Source of the DNA: an uncultured Treponema sp.
GTDB lineage: Bacteria > Spirochaetota > Spirochaetia > Treponematales > Treponemataceae
Length of the DNA stretch: 34,587 nucleotides
Assembly (NCBI GenBank): GCA_937902125.1
Contig: CALDIB010000092.1
Location: 1 to 34,587 of the forward strand
Direction: 5' to 3'
Under the pieces are notes generated by a model. It had not been told where the DNA came from. It ran no database searches and saw only the letters and a program-made list of their open reading frames with translations. How positions within the stretch are numbered: the first letter of the stretch is position 1; each line of letters begins with the position of its first letter. The position numbers and the translations under genes were made by a program. Positions 22,492-30,284 of the stretch are shown piece after piece.

Positions 22492-22839
22492 ATGAAAATC
22501 AATGAAAAGCCTGTCTTGCAAATGCAAGGCTTTGAAAGCGTCAAGAACACAAATCCTCTTCCCGCTTCTCCTCATGTGAACATTCTTTCCGGAGCCGAAG
22601 AAAACCAGCGCCTAAAAGAAAAGTCTTTTGGCGAATACTTGTCGGAAGCTTTTGGCGCCATGAACAAGCAGCAAACCGACGTGGCTTCTTTGGAACGGCA
22701 GCTTATAACAGACCCCGACAGCGTTGACATTCACGACGTCACAACGGCCATGGCCAAGGCGCAAATGTCCATGACTTTGGCAAAGACCGTTGTTGACCGC
22801 ATTGTTACCGGCTGGAACGAAATTACAACGACACGATGA
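22492..22839 (+). CDS. fliE: Flagellar hook-basal body protein FliE
   Basis: This 115-aa protein joins the MS ring to the rod. The conserved C-terminal part is clear: SFGEYLSEAFGAMNKQQTDVASLERQLITDPDSVDIHDVTTAMAKAQMSMTLAKTVVDRIVTGWNEI. The N-terminal 40 residues vary as usual. GGGGGAAAT precedes the ATG. The stop overlaps the next gene, an acyltransferase, as ATGA. In T. pallidum and other spirochetes fliF and fliG follow; here they do not. Confidence 0.93.
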   Translation: MKINEKPVLQMQGFESVKNTNPLPASPHVNILSGAEENQRLKEKSFGEYLSEAFGAMNKQQTDVASLERQLITDPDSVDIHDVTTAMAKAQMSMTLAKTVVDRIVTGWNEITTTR

Positions 22840-23651
22840 TGCAAGAGCATTTAGTTAAAGACGGCGTTTATGTTCCCGACACAGGCGCCGTCTGGCCTCA
22901 AAAGCCCGACGAGCCTCTTTTAAAGCCAAAGCATTTGCGCTCCGTTGTTGTTGACGAAAACTATCCCTTTATTGACAAGTCGCTAAAATTTTTTCTTTGG
23001 CGGAATTTCATTTACGCTGGAATATGGCTTTTGGTCTTTCCATTGCAGCGCCTTCGCTATGGAATAAAATTTGAGGGCTTAAAAAATCTTCGCAAGAACA
23101 AGGCCCTTTTTAAAGACGGCGCCGTCACTGTTTGCAACCATGTTTACCGTTGGGATTTTTTGGCCGTCGTCCAAGCGGTCAAAAAGCGCCTTTGGTTTCC
23201 GGCCCGCGCAGAAAATTTAATGGGAAGCGACGCGGCCTTGATTCGCGCCGTGGGAGGAATTCCCATCGCGGAAAATTTTGCCGGAACAAAAAAATTTTAC
23301 GAGGCCTTTGATTTTCTGAACCAAAAGAAAAAGTGGATTCACGTTTTTCCCGAAAGCTGCCGCTGGACTTGGTACGAGCCTATAAGACCCTTTAAGCGGG
23401 GAGCCTTTGAGTTTTCCCATCGCTACAATATTCCGTTGATTCCCATGGCAATCCGCTACAGAAAGCCCGGCGCCCTTCGCCGTTTTTTTGGCGTGAAGCA
23501 TCCCCTTGTCACGCTTGTGATAGGCGAGCCGATTATGCCGGACATGGCCTTGAGCCTAAAGCAAGATTCAGTTCGTTTGCTTGAAGAAAGCCACAAGCGG
23601 ATTGTCGCCATGGCCGGAATAGAAAAAAATCTTTGGCCGCCAATACTTTAG
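22836..23651 (+). CDS. PlsC-like 1-acyl-glycerol-3-phosphate acyltransferase family protein
   Basis: This is a 271-aa membrane-associated acyltransferase. It has the HX4D active-site motif as VCNHVYRWDF and the substrate-binding FPES motif (usual FPEG) in HVFPESCRWTWYEP. A hydrophobic stretch (WRNFIYAGIWLLVFPLQ) precedes the catalytic domain. PlsC-family enzymes acylate lysophosphatidate or related lipids; the exact substrate is not evident. It starts at ATG 22836 (or the adjacent ATG at 22839), overlapping fliE. It overlaps the convergent HAD gene by 4 bp at the 3' end. Confidence 0.85.
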   Translation: MMQEHLVKDGVYVPDTGAVWPQKPDEPLLKPKHLRSVVVDENYPFIDKSLKFFLWRNFIYAGIWLLVFPLQRLRYGIKFEGLKNLRKNKALFKDGAVTVCNHVYRWDFLAVVQAVKKRLWFPARAENLMGSDAALIRAVGGIPIAENFAGTKKFYEAFDFLNQKKKWIHVFPESCRWTWYEPIRPFKRGAFEFSHRYNIPLIPMAIRYRKPGALRRFFGVKHPLVTLVIGEPIMPDMALSLKQDSVRLLEESHKRIVAMAGIEKNLWPPIL

Positions 23652-24337
23652 CCCTTTATGGCTTTTTCGGCAAAGTCTTCCCATTCCATCACAGGGTGCT
23701 CTAAATCCAAAACATCCCGCCCGCTTTTTGTCTTTATTTGAATGAATTTCATTTGGCAAAGGCGCGCTCCAAAGCCGTCAGTGTCGTCCCTGTCGCCGAC
23801 AACAAGGCAGTCCTTTGGCCGCGCGCCCAAGTTGGCCGCAATTTGCAAGTAAGCCCTTGGAGCGGGCTTTAGACAGCCAAAGTCGTCGGAGGAATAAAAT
23901 CCTTGGCACAAGTCCAGCGCTTCTTTTGGAACGCCGCAAGACAAGGCCCGCTCTTTTATTGAAGCGTAGTCGGAGTAAAGCGCGATTTTTTTTCCTCGTT
24001 GGGAAAGCGCTTGGAACACTTCTAAAATTTGGGGTCTTGGGGAAAAGCGCTTTTGTCTAAGGACGCGGGCCATTCTCCTAAGGTAGCGCTCCTCATACCA
24101 GCGCGCGAAAGTTTCTTGCTTTGTTCCCGCTTTTTTTGCGGCGCGCCCGTAAAAGTCCCGGCGAAAATTTTCAGGGCTTTCAAAGTCGCGGCCCTTCAAT
24201 CTTTTTCTTGTGTCCCGTTCCGCCAGCAAAAATGGAAGGCGGATGGGGTTTGAAAGAAGCAAGGCCGGCCCTATTCCTGTGTTGTCGTAAAGGGTTCCGT
24301 CAAAGTCAAAGATGACGGCCTTGAAGTCAGAAGCCAT
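23648..24337 (-). CDS. HAD-superfamily hydrolase
   Basis: This is a 229-aa predicted phosphatase. Motif I is FDFDGTLYDNTG (D11, D13), motif II lies in IALYSDYAS, and motif IV is CLVVGDRDDTDGFGAR. The cap is helical and rich in arginine (EERYLRRMARVLRQKRF), as in phosphoglycolate-phosphatase-like enzymes. The substrate is unknown. Its ATG abuts the stop of the GH3-family gene, so the two are co-transcribed. That suggests it removes a phosphate group in the same pathway, but this is inference. Confidence 0.85.
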   Translation of the reverse strand: MASDFKAVIFDFDGTLYDNTGIGPALLLSNPIRLPFLLAERDTRKRLKGRDFESPENFRRDFYGRAAKKAGTKQETFARWYEERYLRRMARVLRQKRFSPRPQILEVFQALSQRGKKIALYSDYASIKERALSCGVPKEALDLCQGFYSSDDFGCLKPAPRAYLQIAANLGARPKDCLVVGDRDDTDGFGARLCQMKFIQIKTKSGRDVLDLEHPVMEWEDFAEKAIKG

Positions 24338-26031
24338 TATTCTTGAACCAAGCCATTGAAGATTGAGCGGCGCTTTTCGTCCTGCATCAAGAGGTTCATC
24401 TTGAACTGGCCGTCCCGCGCTCCGTTCTTAATCATAATCTCCTTGAATTTTTCAAAGGAGTTTTCCACAAGCAAGTGGCCAACCGGCTCTTTGACCCTGA
24501 AAGAATCCCGCTTTGCCGCGTATTCAACGTTTTCGCTTTTAAGCTTTTGGTCAACCATCTTGGCGAAGTCGGCGCAAAATTCTTTTGAAACGCTTTTGTC
24601 TTGGAACTCAAGGTAGTAATGGTAGAGGCTTTCCTCAACGTCGGCGAAGCCAACAAAGAACTGGAGCTTTTTGCCGCTTTCTTTTTCACTTTCCGCAATG
24701 GCGTCGATGAATTGCCGCTCGCTGAGCTTTTCGCCGGTCATGGAAACGATTCCGTTTATTTTTTGAATGAACTGAATCGTGGGAATTGTTTTGTAGATTC
24801 CAGTACATTCAACCAAGTCGTTCATGTTGTAGCGGTAGAGGCCGCCGTAAGTCGTGATGTAAACGACATAGCGCCTGCCTTTTTGAAGCTGATGCAATTG
24901 AAGAAATTTGGGGCTTTGGCTTTCCATTTCTTCTTCGGCCACAAATTCAAAGTAATGGTTGTGGGGGAACAAAACCGTGTCGTCCGCTCCGTTCATCACA
25001 AGGCCGGCGCGGCATTCGCTGGCAAAGTAGCCGAACTCTTGGTCAAGGGTATGCTCGGGAAAGTAGTCCTTGTATTTGTCCCTGTAAATCCGGGTGTTTC
25101 CGCAATGCCAAGTGGTCGCTGTCTGCAAGTTGGGCCAGTAATGCTTGGGAAGAAGGCGGCCGTATTTTGCCTTTAGTTCCCGAAGTTCCGCGGCCCGCTT
25201 TGGATTGGGCTTGTATCGCGCTTCAAGGGCGGCCCGGTTTTCGGGCTCTATGTTCATCTTGGCGCTCAAGGTTCCTTTTTCAATGTCGTCAATGTAGTCG
25301 TCCAAAAATTGGTCCACGTTCTTTTGAAGCTCGATTATTGTGGAAGGATTTGCCGTGACCAAAAGGGAAACGTTTTGCTCGATTCCGCTTCGCATCAAGG
25401 CGTAGTAGCGCGCGGTGTAGTCCTTAATGGCAAAGACTTCGCTGGGCGCGGAATAAAGGCCCTTGATAAATTCCGGGCAATCCCGCTGGGTCACTCCCGA
25501 AACCGAGCCGCAAACCGTTCCGTCAGGCGCGTAGCCTTCGATTGATTTTCCTACGATTGAAACGCACTTTCCCCAAAAGGTTTTTGGCCTATGCATGATG
25601 AACGTGTAAAGCCAAAGCTTTGACATTTTGCTGAAAATATTTTGGTAGTATTCGTTTGTGATGGGAATCCATTTTGGCTCTTTTGTGGTTCCGCTTGTGG
25701 TGGCGTACATCATGGGCTTTCCGGGGAACAAAACGTTTTCCTCGCCGTTTTTGTGCCGCTCGATGAAGGGCCGCAAGTCCTCGTAGTCTTGGACGGGAAC
25801 ATTCTTTTGCCAAAGGCTGAACAATTCGTCGGCATTCTTCGCGGCCAGAATTGTTTCAAAATTGTGGGCTTTTCCCCATTGGGAGCCTTTGGCGTATTCC
25901 AAGATTCCCCGCAATGTGGCTTCTTCCGCCTTGGCGCAATTTTTTGCCGCCTTGTCCAAGGCTTTTTTGTTTTTCTTTCCTACCCAGCTTAGAGCGAATG
26001 TGATGAGACCGGCGTTCTTTTCTTTTTTCAT
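24337..26031 (-). CDS. GH3-family acyl-adenylating enzyme (acyl-acid amido synthetase type)
   Basis: This 564-aa protein belongs to the GH3 branch of the adenylate-forming superfamily. Plant members activate acids with ATP and join them to amino acids; bacterial substrates are largely unknown. Visible motifs are the ATP loop YATTSGTTKEPKWIPIT, the central YVVYITTYGGLYRYNMNDLVE (with the family YR..D) and GIVSMTGEKLSE. The ATG at 26031 follows GCGGGGG; the longer open frame to 26148 covers the promoter and is rejected. The C-terminal domain is intact (VGHLLVENSFEKFKEIMIKNGARDGQFK). The gene is driven by a consensus promoter with a palindrome in its spacer. Confidence 0.88.
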   Translation of the reverse strand: MKKEKNAGLITFALSWVGKKNKKALDKAAKNCAKAEEATLRGILEYAKGSQWGKAHNFETILAAKNADELFSLWQKNVPVQDYEDLRPFIERHKNGEENVLFPGKPMMYATTSGTTKEPKWIPITNEYYQNIFSKMSKLWLYTFIMHRPKTFWGKCVSIVGKSIEGYAPDGTVCGSVSGVTQRDCPEFIKGLYSAPSEVFAIKDYTARYYALMRSGIEQNVSLLVTANPSTIIELQKNVDQFLDDYIDDIEKGTLSAKMNIEPENRAALEARYKPNPKRAAELRELKAKYGRLLPKHYWPNLQTATTWHCGNTRIYRDKYKDYFPEHTLDQEFGYFASECRAGLVMNGADDTVLFPHNHYFEFVAEEEMESQSPKFLQLHQLQKGRRYVVYITTYGGLYRYNMNDLVECTGIYKTIPTIQFIQKINGIVSMTGEKLSERQFIDAIAESEKESGKKLQFFVGFADVEESLYHYYLEFQDKSVSKEFCADFAKMVDQKLKSENVEYAAKRDSFRVKEPVGHLLVENSFEKFKEIMIKNGARDGQFKMNLLMQDEKRRSIFNGLVQE

Positions 26032-26077
26032 TTTTCCCCCGCAAAGCAAGTAAATGTTTTTTTTATGGTTTGTCTTT

Positions 26078-26106
26078 ATTATATGACAAGTGAATAAACT
26101 TGTCAA
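26078..26106 (-). promoter_or_regulatory. Consensus promoter of the GH3-HAD operon
   Basis: On the minus strand, TTGACA (26101-26106), 17 bp, TATAAT (26078-26083): full consensus in both boxes. The predicted start near 26071 leaves a leader of about 40 nt with a GGGGG Shine-Dalgarno. Confidence 0.88.
26084..26105. promoter_or_regulatory. Palindromic operator candidate in the GH3 promoter
   Basis: TGACAAGT-N6-ACTTGTCA is a perfect 8-bp inverted repeat that fills the spacer and overlaps the -35 box of the GH3 promoter. The location is ideal for a dimeric repressor. The divergent gene's promoter lies 65 bp away. Confidence 0.65.
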
Positions 26107-26169
26107 ATCGCGCGGCCGGAAGCAGTTTTTTTTTATAAGATTTTGCAATGCGATTGCCTTGCCATTTCC

Positions 26170-26198
26170 TTGCTTTTTTGCAAAAAAAGCGCTAAAAT
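26170..26198 (+). promoter_or_regulatory. Leaderless-type promoter of the GT-B-like gene
   Basis: TTGCTT (26170-26175) and TAAAAT (26193-26198) are 17 bp apart. Seven bases separate the -10 from the ATG at 26206. It is divergent from the GH3 promoter. Confidence 0.62.
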
Positions 26199-26205
26199 GT
26201 TTAAA

Positions 26206-27681
26206 ATGTCCAATGAGATTTTAGGCAACGAAGTTTCGCGTTTTTCCGCTTGGAAGGCTGGCTTGGCTTACAAGGCTTGCAAAAAAATTTTTGGCGAGCA
26301 AGAGCAAGGCCTTGATTTGGTGGCGGTGGCCAAAGGCGAAGTCTACAAGGACTTTAAGGCCATGACCCTTGTTTGTCGCGACGATTTGGAAGCGCAAAAA
26401 GACGACGACGGAAAGCCTCTAAAAGTTTACGAAGTGGACCCCAGAAACGCGCTGGTCATTGGAACAATCCGCATGGGCTTTGGCCACTGGAGAATCGCCA
26501 TCGCCTTGGCTAGCGTGGCCCGCAGCATGAATGTCCGCGCCTACATCTTGGACTTTCTTTCTTTTACAAACACGCCAATCGCAAAATCCATAAAATTTTT
26601 GGAAGGCCTTTACAACACTTTTTCCCGCCTTTCCCAAAAGTCCAAGTGGTTCAACAACCACATTTGGGAAGACGTAACCAGCAAGGCCAACGCCACCTTG
26701 GATTCGGCCATTCAAAACCGGGAAATTTCCCGCCTCTTTACGGCGGCCTTTAAAAATTTGCCCAAGGACATTCCCCTTGTGGCCGCTCACCCTTGGGTAG
26801 GCTGGAGCGCCTTGCATTGCGGAATGACCAACGTGGTGTCAATGGTTCCCGACAATTTGCCATTGGCCTTTTGGCTTGTCCAAGGAAGCCTTCACACCGT
26901 CCAGTCCCCATCAGCCTATATGGGCTACCGGGCGCTTTTAAAAATGGAAAAGGGCTCGCCCATAACAAAGGCGCTTCCCTCCAGCGACATAATCCAAACG
27001 GGCCACTATGTTGACTACGAGCTTTTAAAGTCCGTCAAGTCCGACTGCGCCGCCCGCCTTGACCGCGCCAAAAAAGGCGAGGGCCGCCGCTTCCTATTGA
27101 CTATGGGAGGAGCCGGAGCTCAGGCCAAGAAATTTGGCGACATCGCGAAATTTTGCAAAAAATACATTGAGGAAAAGCGCTGTACGCTTTTGATAAACAT
27201 GGGAGACCACGAAGGCCGCTGGCTTGTTCTAAAGGAACTGCTGGAAAAAGCGGAAATCCCTTACGATATGCACAGCGACTGGAAGGCCACTAAGGGCTTT
27301 GCTAAGGCGGCCCAAAAGTCGGAAATATCCGGCGTCCACATTTTCTTGCACAAGGATTTTTACGCGGCCGTCTATTGCGCAAACCTTTTGATGCGGGTTT
27401 GCGACTTTATGGTAACAAAGCCTTCTGAGCTTTCGTTTTACCCAATCCCAAAACTTTTTATCCAGCGGGTCGGCCGCCACGAGGCTTGGGGCGCCATTCG
27501 CGGAAGCGAGATTGGCGACGGAACCAAAGAGGCCGACGAGCCGCAAATTTTGCATAGGCTTTTAAAGATGATTATAGAAGAAGACGACCTTCTTAAAATG
27601 CAGGTTCAAAACATTTTGAACAACGACAAGATTGGAATTTACAACGGCGGCTACAATGTTGTTCAAGCCGCGTTGAAATAA
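26206..27681 (+). CDS. GT-B-like (MurG/MGDG-synthase-related) protein
   Basis: This 491-aa cytoplasmic or peripheral membrane protein looks like a GT-B glycosyltransferase, though I cannot name the family. The N-terminal half has a glycine-containing nucleotide-fold start, NALVIGTIRMGFGHWRIAIALASVA, similar to the G.GH loop of MGDG synthases. The C-terminal half has RRFLLTMGGAGAQA and CDFMVTKPSELSFYPIPKL, like the donor-binding KP..E region. The start is placed at 26206 from the promoter; ATG at 26197 overlaps the -10 and ATG at 26143 lies further upstream. It is divergent from the GH3-HAD genes and 23 bp from pta. Confidence 0.6.
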   Translation: MSNEILGNEVSRFSAWKAGLAYKACKKIFGEQEQGLDLVAVAKGEVYKDFKAMTLVCRDDLEAQKDDDGKPLKVYEVDPRNALVIGTIRMGFGHWRIAIALASVARSMNVRAYILDFLSFTNTPIAKSIKFLEGLYNTFSRLSQKSKWFNNHIWEDVTSKANATLDSAIQNREISRLFTAAFKNLPKDIPLVAAHPWVGWSALHCGMTNVVSMVPDNLPLAFWLVQGSLHTVQSPSAYMGYRALLKMEKGSPITKALPSSDIIQTGHYVDYELLKSVKSDCAARLDRAKKGEGRRFLLTMGGAGAQAKKFGDIAKFCKKYIEEKRCTLLINMGDHEGRWLVLKELLEKAEIPYDMHSDWKATKGFAKAAQKSEISGVHIFLHKDFYAAVYCANLLMRVCDFMVTKPSELSFYPIPKLFIQRVGRHEAWGAIRGSEIGDGTKEADEPQILHRLLKMIIEEDDLLKMQVQNILNNDKIGIYNGGYNVVQAALK

Positions 27682-27704
27682 AATTTATTTTTAGGAGACA
27701 AAAT

Positions 27705-28736
27705 ATGTCATTTGTAGACGAGTTGCTAAAAAAGGCCAAGGCCGCAAAAAAGACAATCGTTCTTTGCGAAGGCGAGGACAAGCGGGTTGTGGAAGCCGCC
27801 TCAAGAATTGTCAAGGACGGAATCGCCAACATCATTCTTTTGGGAACTGAAGAAGAGGCAAAAAAAGTCGCGCCCGGCGTTGACCTTTCAGGAGTGAAGC
27901 TTGTAGATCCTGCCACGAGCGCCGACGCCGACCGCTACGCTGAAATTTTGTTCAAGGCCCGGGAAGGAAAAATCAACAAAAAGACCAACCAGCCTGAATA
28001 CGCGGACATTGCGGCGGCCAAGGCATACATTCAAAAAGACCGCACGATGTTCGGAGCCCTTATCCTTAAGGCCGGCGACGCGGACGGCTTTGTTTCCGGA
28101 GCCTGCCATTCCACGGCCAACACATTGCGCCCCGGCTTGCAGGTAATCAAAACCGCGCCCGGAATTTCCACCGTTTCATCAAGCTTCATCATGGTGGCTC
28201 CCGACGGCGGAAACAAGTACATTCCTGAAGGCGTTTCCCTTTTTGCCGACTGCGCCATCAACATCGAGCCTGACGCGCAGCAGCTTGCGGACATCGCCGC
28301 CGCCACAGCGGACACGGCGAAAAAAATCGCGGGAATCGAGCCCCGCGTGGCCATGCTTTCGTTCTCCACAAAGGGAAGCGGAAACGACGACAAATACACA
28401 AAGAGCGTTCCAAAAGTTCAGGAAGCCGTCCAAATCGCCAAGGAAGCCCATCCTGACTTGACCCTTGACGGCGAGTTCCAGTTTGACGCCGCAGTCGCGC
28501 CGGAAGTTGGCGAACTGAAAGCCCCGGGAAGCGCCGTGGCCGGACACGCCAACGTTTTTGTGTTCCCTAACATCAACGCCGGAAACATCGGCTACAAAAT
28601 CGCCCAGCGCATGGGCGGCTGGATGGCCATTGGCCCCGTCTGCCAAGGTTTTGCCAAGCCCTTGAACGACCTAAGCCGCGGCTGCAATGTTGACGACATT
28701 GTGGCTACAGTAGCGGTGACGGCGCTGCAGGCCTAG
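27705..28736 (+). CDS. pta: Phosphate acetyltransferase
   Basis: Pta exchanges CoA for phosphate on acetyl-CoA to make acetyl phosphate, which acetate kinase uses to form ATP in fermentation. The 343-aa short form is normal for the family. It begins SFVDELLKKAKAAKKTIVLCEGEDKRVVEAA, has MFGALILKAGDADGFVSGACHSTANTLRPGLQVIKTAPG, and ends NVFVFPNINAGNIGYKIAQRM...GPVCQGFAKPLNDLSRGC. AGGAG precedes the ATG by 7 nt. The gap to the upstream gene is 23 bp, so it may be partly co-transcribed. Acetate kinase is not in the window. A terminator-like hairpin follows. Confidence 0.96.
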   Translation: MSFVDELLKKAKAAKKTIVLCEGEDKRVVEAASRIVKDGIANIILLGTEEEAKKVAPGVDLSGVKLVDPATSADADRYAEILFKAREGKINKKTNQPEYADIAAAKAYIQKDRTMFGALILKAGDADGFVSGACHSTANTLRPGLQVIKTAPGISTVSSSFIMVAPDGGNKYIPEGVSLFADCAINIEPDAQQLADIAAATADTAKKIAGIEPRVAMLSFSTKGSGNDDKYTKSVPKVQEAVQIAKEAHPDLTLDGEFQFDAAVAPEVGELKAPGSAVAGHANVFVFPNINAGNIGYKIAQRMGGWMAIGPVCQGFAKPLNDLSRGCNVDDIVATVAVTALQA

Positions 28737-28750
28737 TTTTGTTTTGGGGC

Positions 28751-28779
28751 TTGAAGTTTTTATTGTGTTGTGATATTAT
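28751..28779 (+). promoter_or_regulatory. Promoter candidate upstream of tRNA-Val
   Basis: TTGAAG (28751-28756) and TATTAT (28774-28779) are 17 bp apart. The predicted start is about 67 nt before the tRNA, so the precursor would include two hairpins. Confidence 0.6.
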
Positions 28780-28791
28780 TCAACCGTTATG

Positions 28792-28818
28792 CGAGTTTTG
28801 GCCGTAGGCCGAAACTCG
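28792..28818 (+). repeat. Hairpin upstream of tRNA-Val
   Basis: CGAGTTTTGGCC and GGCCGAAACTCG form a 12-bp stem with one T-G pair and a 3-nt loop. It is not followed by a T run. Confidence 0.6.
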
Positions 28819-28823
28819 TTAAG

Positions 28824-28848
28824 CAAAAAATCGCGGAGCGATTTTTTG
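28824..28848 (+). terminator. Terminator-like hairpin between pta and tRNA-Val
   Basis: CAAAAAATCGC-GGA-GCGATTTTTTG is an 11-bp perfect stem whose 3' arm is T-rich. It may terminate pta transcripts, but it also lies between the tRNA promoter candidate and the tRNA, where it could attenuate. Confidence 0.5.
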
Positions 28849-28852
28849 TCTT

Positions 28853-28924
28853 GGATGATTAGCTTAGTGGTAGAGCGCTGCCTTCACACGGCAGAGGTCG
28901 TTGGTTCAATTCCAACATCATCCA
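28853..28924 (+). tRNA. tRNA-Val (anticodon CAC)
   Basis: The gene is a complete 72-nt cloverleaf. The acceptor is GGATGAT/ATCATCC, the D arm is AGCTTAGTGGTAGAGC, the anticodon stem-loop is CTGCC-TTCACAC-GGCAG with anticodon CAC, and the T arm is GTTGG-TTCAATT-CCAAC. The discriminator is A and CCA is not encoded. The last 41 bases overlap, in antisense, the 3' end of the MATE reading frame. Confidence 0.95.
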
Positions 28925-30278
28925 TCTTCTGTTTTTTCACTTTTCCAAAGAAAATCAACGACAAGGCCAAAGACAAGACTTCAGCGATGGGGTAGGACCA
29001 CCATACGTTGTTGATTATGCCGGTTCTTGACAAAAGCCAGGCGCTGGGAAGCAAGAGCAAAAGTTGGCGGGCTATGCTGACAAACATGCTGTATGTGGCG
29101 CTTCCCAAGGCTTGGAAAACCGAGCCAAGGCAAATGCAAACCGCCGCTCCCATAAAGCTGGGCGCTATGATTCGCAGGGCGGGAACTCCGATTTCAAGCA
29201 TTTTGTCGGAAGCGTTGAAGAGCGCGAAAAACCTTTGTGGAACAAGCTCAAAGAGCGCCACTCCAACGGCCATAATAACGGCGGCGGCGCAAATGCTTAG
29301 CTTGATAGTTCTTTTTATTCGCTCCGGCTTTTTGGCGCCGTAGTTGTAGGCGATGATGGGAACCATGCCGCCGTTCAAGCCAAAGACCGGCATGAAGACA
29401 AAACTGTTCAGCTTGAAGTAAACTCCGTAGACCGCGATGGCCGTGTCGGCGATTCCCTTGAACACGCCCAAAATTAAATTCATTGTGTAAGTGGTCACGG
29501 ACCCCACGGCTTGCAAAACGATTGAAGGCGCTCCCACCTTGTAGATTTGCTTTATGATGGCGGGGTCAGGCCTAAAGCCTTTCAGCTTGAATTGAATTTC
29601 CGTGTTGTATTTTAAGTTGAAGAAAAGCGCCAGTATTCCCGCGACAATTTGCCCAAAGACCGTGGCCGCCGCCGCGCCCGCGATTCCCATTTTGGGAAAG
29701 GGGCCGATTCCAAAAATCAAAAGGGGGTCAAAAATCGTGTTTAAAATCGCGCCGGTCAATTGTGTGAACATGGTGAAGATGGTCTTTCCCGTTGACTGCA
29801 AAAGTCGTTCCAGCGTCATAAGGGAAAAGCCGCCAAAGCCAAAAAGCATGCAAATGTTCAAGTAAATTTTTCCGTATTCGTAAATCGTGGGATTTTGCGT
29901 TTGGCTTCTTAAATAGGCGGGAACTGTCGTAAGGCAAAGGACGGCAAAAAAAATGTAAGTGGCCGCCGCCAAAAAAATGCCGTTCATAGCGCTCTTGTTC
30001 ACCGCCGTTTGGTTCTTCTGTCCTAGGCGCATTGAAAGCAGGGCGTTCACGCCGGTGGCCGTTCCTCCTCCAAAAGAAATCATCAGGGTTTGAAAAGGGA
30101 AGGCCAGGGACACGGCCGTAAGCGCCTCTTCGTTTATTTTTGAAACGAAAATGCTGTCAACGATATTGTAAAGCGCCAGAACAAGCATGCTCATCATCAT
30201 GGGAAGGGACATGTTGAGCAAAAGACGGCCCACAGGCATCACGCCCATTTTGTTTTCTTGTGTGTTTTTTTCTTGCAT
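28884..30278 (-). CDS. MATE-family efflux transporter
   Basis: This is a 464-aa inner-membrane exporter with about 12 helices, driven by sodium or protons. Family features include the start GRLLLNMSLPMMMSMLVLALYNIVDSIFVSKINEEALTAVSLAFPFQ and the repeat of this layout in the second half (KVGAPSIVLQAVGSVTTYTMNLILG). The substrate is unknown; drugs or metabolites are usual. The last dozen residues (MDDVGIEPTTSAV) are the antisense translation of tRNA-Val, so the natural protein effectively ends at KVKKQK and uses a stop inside the tRNA. The start at 30278 lies 6 nt after a -10 box, with no Shine-Dalgarno sequence. Confidence 0.92.
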   Translation of the reverse strand: MQEKNTQENKMGVMPVGRLLLNMSLPMMMSMLVLALYNIVDSIFVSKINEEALTAVSLAFPFQTLMISFGGGTATGVNALLSMRLGQKNQTAVNKSAMNGIFLAAATYIFFAVLCLTTVPAYLRSQTQNPTIYEYGKIYLNICMLFGFGGFSLMTLERLLQSTGKTIFTMFTQLTGAILNTIFDPLLIFGIGPFPKMGIAGAAAATVFGQIVAGILALFFNLKYNTEIQFKLKGFRPDPAIIKQIYKVGAPSIVLQAVGSVTTYTMNLILGVFKGIADTAIAVYGVYFKLNSFVFMPVFGLNGGMVPIIAYNYGAKKPERIKRTIKLSICAAAVIMAVGVALFELVPQRFFALFNASDKMLEIGVPALRIIAPSFMGAAVCICLGSVFQALGSATYSMFVSIARQLLLLLPSAWLLSRTGIINNVWWSYPIAEVLSLALSLIFFGKVKKQKMDDVGIEPTTSAV

Positions 30279-30284
30279 TGCGAC

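Noticed and set aside
26032..26148. N-terminal extension of the GH3 protein
   Set aside because: It spans the consensus promoter and palindrome; the ATG at 26031 has its own Shine-Dalgarno sequence and matches the family start.
28789..28995. Plus-strand open frame through tRNA-Val
   Set aside because: Its central part (LVVERCLHTAEVVGSIPTSS) is the translation of the tRNA itself, and the rest covers hairpins and the antisense of the MATE gene.
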